Under the pieces are notes generated by a model. The model searched no databases. It worked only from the letters and a program-made list of their open reading frames with translations, and had not been told where the DNA came from. Shown here piece after piece: positions 61,956 through 64,000 of a stretch of DNA of 64,000 bases (position 1 is the stretch's first letter; each line of letters begins with the position of its first letter). Origin of the DNA: Mariniphaga sp041687255 (GTDB lineage Bacteria > Bacteroidota > Bacteroidia > Bacteroidales > Prolixibacteraceae); NCBI GenBank assembly GCA_041687255.1, contig JAWLCL010000005.1:62001-126000 (forward strand), read 5' to 3'. A program made the translations under genes and the position numbers.

Positions 61956-63419
61956 TTAAAAACCGAACTGTGCAGGCAGCCACAAACTAATCTGAGGGAA
62001 ATAGGTAACCAGCAGCAATACAATGACCATAGCAAGAAACATCGGAATTAGTGGTTTCACTACCTTGTCGATACTTAAGCCGGCCACACTGCAGCCGATG
62101 AATAATACCGAACCTACCGGAGGTGTGCAAAGGCCCACACTCAGGTTCAGCACCATAATTATCCCAAAATGAATCGGATCAACTCCCATGGCAGTCACTA
62201 TTGGAAGAAAGATGGGTGTAAAAATTAAAACTGCAGGAGTCATGTCCATAAAAACCCCCACAAAGAGCAGTATAAAGTTTATCATGAGCAATATTATAAA
62301 AGGATTGCTGCTAACCGATAATAATCCCTCACTTACATTTTGGGGAATATTTTCATAGGCCATAATCCATGAAAGCCCGATTGATGTAGCCACCAAAAGC
62401 ATCACAATGCCGGTAGTCTTCACCGACCGCAGTATTATCACAGGTAAATCTTTAATGGAAACCTCACGATAAATAAATGCAAGAATAAGCGAATAGAGTA
62501 CAGCTATAGCGGAAGCCTCGGTGGCAGTAAAAAAACCGGCTACAATACCCCCGATGACGATTATCAGCATCATCAGGCTGGGAATGGCATCCAAAAACTT
62601 TTTAGCTCCCAGAAGGGCTTTTTGTTTATTATGTCTTGTTTTAACAACTCCCCACACAGCAATTGCTGCCAATACCAGGTAGAGTAAAATGCGATTTATA
62701 ACCGGTGAAAAATTTTCATTTGAAAACACTACTGCCTGGTAGAGCAAGACCATACTTATAGCTATACTTGCCACTACCCCCAGTCCTTTGAGTGCAGCTT
62801 TCCCTCCTTTGTATTTGTAGATAAGCATTGTAACTGCTGTTATCATAATCGCCAGACCGGTAAATATACCAGGAAGGTATCCGGCAAGAAACAAAGCAGT
62901 AATAGATACACCGCCACTGGCAAGCGAATAGACGATAAGAATATTACTGGGCGGAATGGAAAGCCCGGTGGTTGCTGAAGTTATATTTACTGCCGCACTG
63001 AAATTCTCGGGATAACCCTCTTTTTTCATTTCAGGCTGCATAATGCTGCCAATGGCAGAGGCTGAAGCAGCAGCCGAACCTGATATTGCACCGAAAAGCA
63101 TATTGGCAATAACATTAACCATTGCCACTCCTCCGGGAATTCCCCCTACCAGCACCCGGGCAAAATCGATAAGACGTATGGCTATGCCCCCGCTGTTCAT
63201 TAAATTTCCGGCCAGAATAAAAAACGGAATGGCCAGCAGGGCAAAGCTGTTCAGGCCCGTAGCCATTCGATGCGAAAATGTGGTCAGGGCAGGCAGTAAA
63301 TCAATACTTACCAGCATGGTTAATATTCCGGATATACCAATGCTGAAGGCAATAGGAACTCCAATTACCAACAGGATAATAAAGCTGAATACCAGCACAA
63401 AAACTTCTAAAAACTCCAT
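61956..63419 (-). CDS. dctM: TRAP transporter large permease (DctM)
   Basis: A 487-residue integral membrane protein of the TRAP large-subunit family. Typical parts are GVPIAFSIGISGILTML at the start, MLFGAISGSAAASASAIGSIM, and GLCTPPVGSVLFIGCSVAGL near the C-terminus. There are about 12-14 segments; a hydrophilic insert near 190-270 makes it longer than the usual 425 residues. It imports organic acids such as C4-dicarboxylates, sialic acid or uronates with Na+. The insert is worth noting. Confidence 0.93.
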   Translation of the reverse strand: MEFLEVFVLVFSFIILLVIGVPIAFSIGISGILTMLVSIDLLPALTTFSHRMATGLNSFALLAIPFFILAGNLMNSGGIAIRLIDFARVLVGGIPGGVAMVNVIANMLFGAISGSAAASASAIGSIMQPEMKKEGYPENFSAAVNITSATTGLSIPPSNILIVYSLASGGVSITALFLAGYLPGIFTGLAIMITAVTMLIYKYKGGKAALKGLGVVASIAISMVLLYQAVVFSNENFSPVINRILLYLVLAAIAVWGVVKTRHNKQKALLGAKKFLDAIPSLMMLIIVIGGIVAGFFTATEASAIAVLYSLILAFIYREVSIKDLPVIILRSVKTTGIVMLLVATSIGLSWIMAYENIPQNVSEGLLSVSSNPFIILLMINFILLFVGVFMDMTPAVLIFTPIFLPIVTAMGVDPIHFGIIMVLNLSVGLCTPPVGSVLFIGCSVAGLSIDKVVKPLIPMFLAMVIVLLLVTYFPQISLWLPAQFGF

Positions 63420-63423
63420 AATG

Positions 63424-63897
63424 TTATTTTTTCCGGTTAGCCTTAAGCATATTAATGATGTTGTCGATATCGAAATAGGTGATCAAAATGCCGCTGATTG
63501 GCAACACCAGGTAAACGAATCCAAGCGGCAGGCCCAATGCTGAAGAACGTACCGACAGGTAAAACCGGGTATAGGCAAGCCATGAGCCGCCAACCACTAA
63601 AACGGTAATGGAAAAAATGATAATGCATATGGCAATTATCAGTTCAAGCTTAAATTTTCGTTCAGGTGAACTGCGCTGGACTAAAAGGTCAATGGCCAGA
63701 TGCTCACGATTGGCGGCGACATAAGCAGCTCCAAGCACCCCTACCCAAATGAGCAGAAATCCTGCAAGCTCATCGGTAAAGCTGCTTGGGGCATTCATTA
63801 CATAACGGCTGAAAACCTGCCACAGAACATCTATTACCAGAATGCTCATCAGAAACACCAGAAACCATTCCAGCGATTTTTCAATTGTTTTTCGCAT
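63424..63897 (-). CDS. dctQ: TRAP transporter small permease (DctQ)
   Basis: A 157-residue protein with four membrane segments (about 12-32, 43-65, 86-108, 125-147). FSRYVMNAPSSFTDELAGFLLIW is the family hallmark, shown here as the SSFTDELAGFLLIWVG core. It bridges the substrate-binding protein and the large permease. Gap of 4 bases to dctM and 18 bases from dctP. Confidence 0.92.
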   Translation of the reverse strand: MRKTIEKSLEWFLVFLMSILVIDVLWQVFSRYVMNAPSSFTDELAGFLLIWVGVLGAAYVAANREHLAIDLLVQRSSPERKFKLELIIAICIIIFSITVLVVGGSWLAYTRFYLSVRSSALGLPLGFVYLVLPISGILITYFDIDNIINMLKANRKK

Positions 63898-63915
63898 AAT
63901 TTTAGGATTTTGATT

Positions 63916-64000
63916 TTATTCAACGGCCTGGATTCGTTTTATATAGGAATATATTTTTTCATTGTCCCTGTAACTTTCCAGGAATGGTTCTACTTTTCGC
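63916..64000 (-). CDS. dctP: TRAP transporter substrate-binding protein DctP, C-terminal end (cut by window)
   Basis: A frame running off the window edge; the last 27 residues are visible and read KVEPFLESYRDNEKIYSYIKR and then IQAVE. Location directly upstream of dctQ-dctM and the amphipathic C-terminus fit the periplasmic DctP of this operon. Without the rest the substrate group cannot be given. Confidence 0.7.
   Translation of the reverse strand, partial: RKVEPFLESYRDNEKIYSYIKRIQAVE

Noticed and set aside
1..64000. A phage-defence or toxin-antitoxin system
   Set aside because: No nuclease-helicase, reverse transcriptase, TIR, restriction or toxin-antitoxin pair was recognised; the sirtuin and MBL protein stand alone beside housekeeping genes.

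Overview
The window looks like ordinary chromosome of a Bacteroidota bacterium, most likely a Bacteroidales/Marinilabiliales-type marine or sediment organism (the family-level placement is inference). The evidence is internal. About twenty genes have a TAnnTTTG -7 box a short distance upstream of the start codon, the promoter form of this phylum. There is a type IX secretion C-terminal tail on an endonuclease, a TonB-dependent receptor with a carboxypeptidase-regulatory-like N-domain, many LxxC-type lipoproteins, a PUR-type DUF3276 protein, and RgpF and DUF4422 glycan proteins. No rRNA, prophage, insertion sequence or CRISPR array was seen. There is one tRNA gene, tRNA-Arg(TCT).

Layout. 1-3.1 kb: two membrane proteins of unknown function, a hypothetical gene whose promoter-proximal part has just been duplicated in tandem (499 bp, perfect), and a lipoprotein with two HRCDI motifs. 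3.4-8.4 kb: mnmE, a sirtuin, two SAM methyltransferases and an RgpF-like glycan protein. 8.5-13.5 kb: a DPP-III-like zinc peptidase lipoprotein, then a three-gene metal-handling cassette (Cys/His-rich secreted protein, TonB receptor, secreted HMA-domain protein). 13.5-14.2 kb: a highly structured non-coding gap between convergent genes. 14.2-16.4 kb: exbB-exbD-tonB. 16.6-25.1 kb: a TPR lipoprotein, gyrA, clpC and a sensor-type serine phosphatase. 25.2-29.3 kb: fabG, a GT39 glycosyltransferase, a DUF4422 protein and a PfkB sugar kinase, all in one direction. 29.6-32.5 kb: a type IX-secreted endonuclease I, a GH43-like lipoprotein and the tRNA. 32.6-40.7 kb: asnA, an MFS exporter, an 11-bp-unit palindromic array, a PhnP-like phosphodiesterase, an RsmI-like methylase, and an operon of a DHH phosphoesterase, two FKBP lipoproteins and an IspZ-Nudix fusion; then ndk. 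40.7-45.6 kb: histidine degradation (hutI, ftcD) divergent from a YfcC-type carrier. 45.6-54.7 kb: ferredoxin, zupT, nth, an ABC-F protein, DUF3276, folD, ffh and tex. 55-64 kb: a hybrid histidine kinase, the transhydrogenase operon pntAA-pntAB-pntB, a second ZIP transporter and a TRAP transporter cut by the window end.

Functional links that can be read from the DNA: the TonB receptor at 10.8 kb could be energised by the ExbB-ExbD-TonB set at 14-16 kb. FtcD and FolD belong to one-carbon folate metabolism, so histidine breakdown feeds the folate pool. pntAA has a perfect 16-bp palindrome over its -33 region and is probably regulated there. The least explained parts are the 11-bp palindromic array (35175-35284), the structured gap (13.69-13.97 kb), the IspZ-Nudix fusion and the fresh 499-bp duplication. 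I found no convincing complete new multi-gene defence or biosynthetic system; these smaller items are the best leads.
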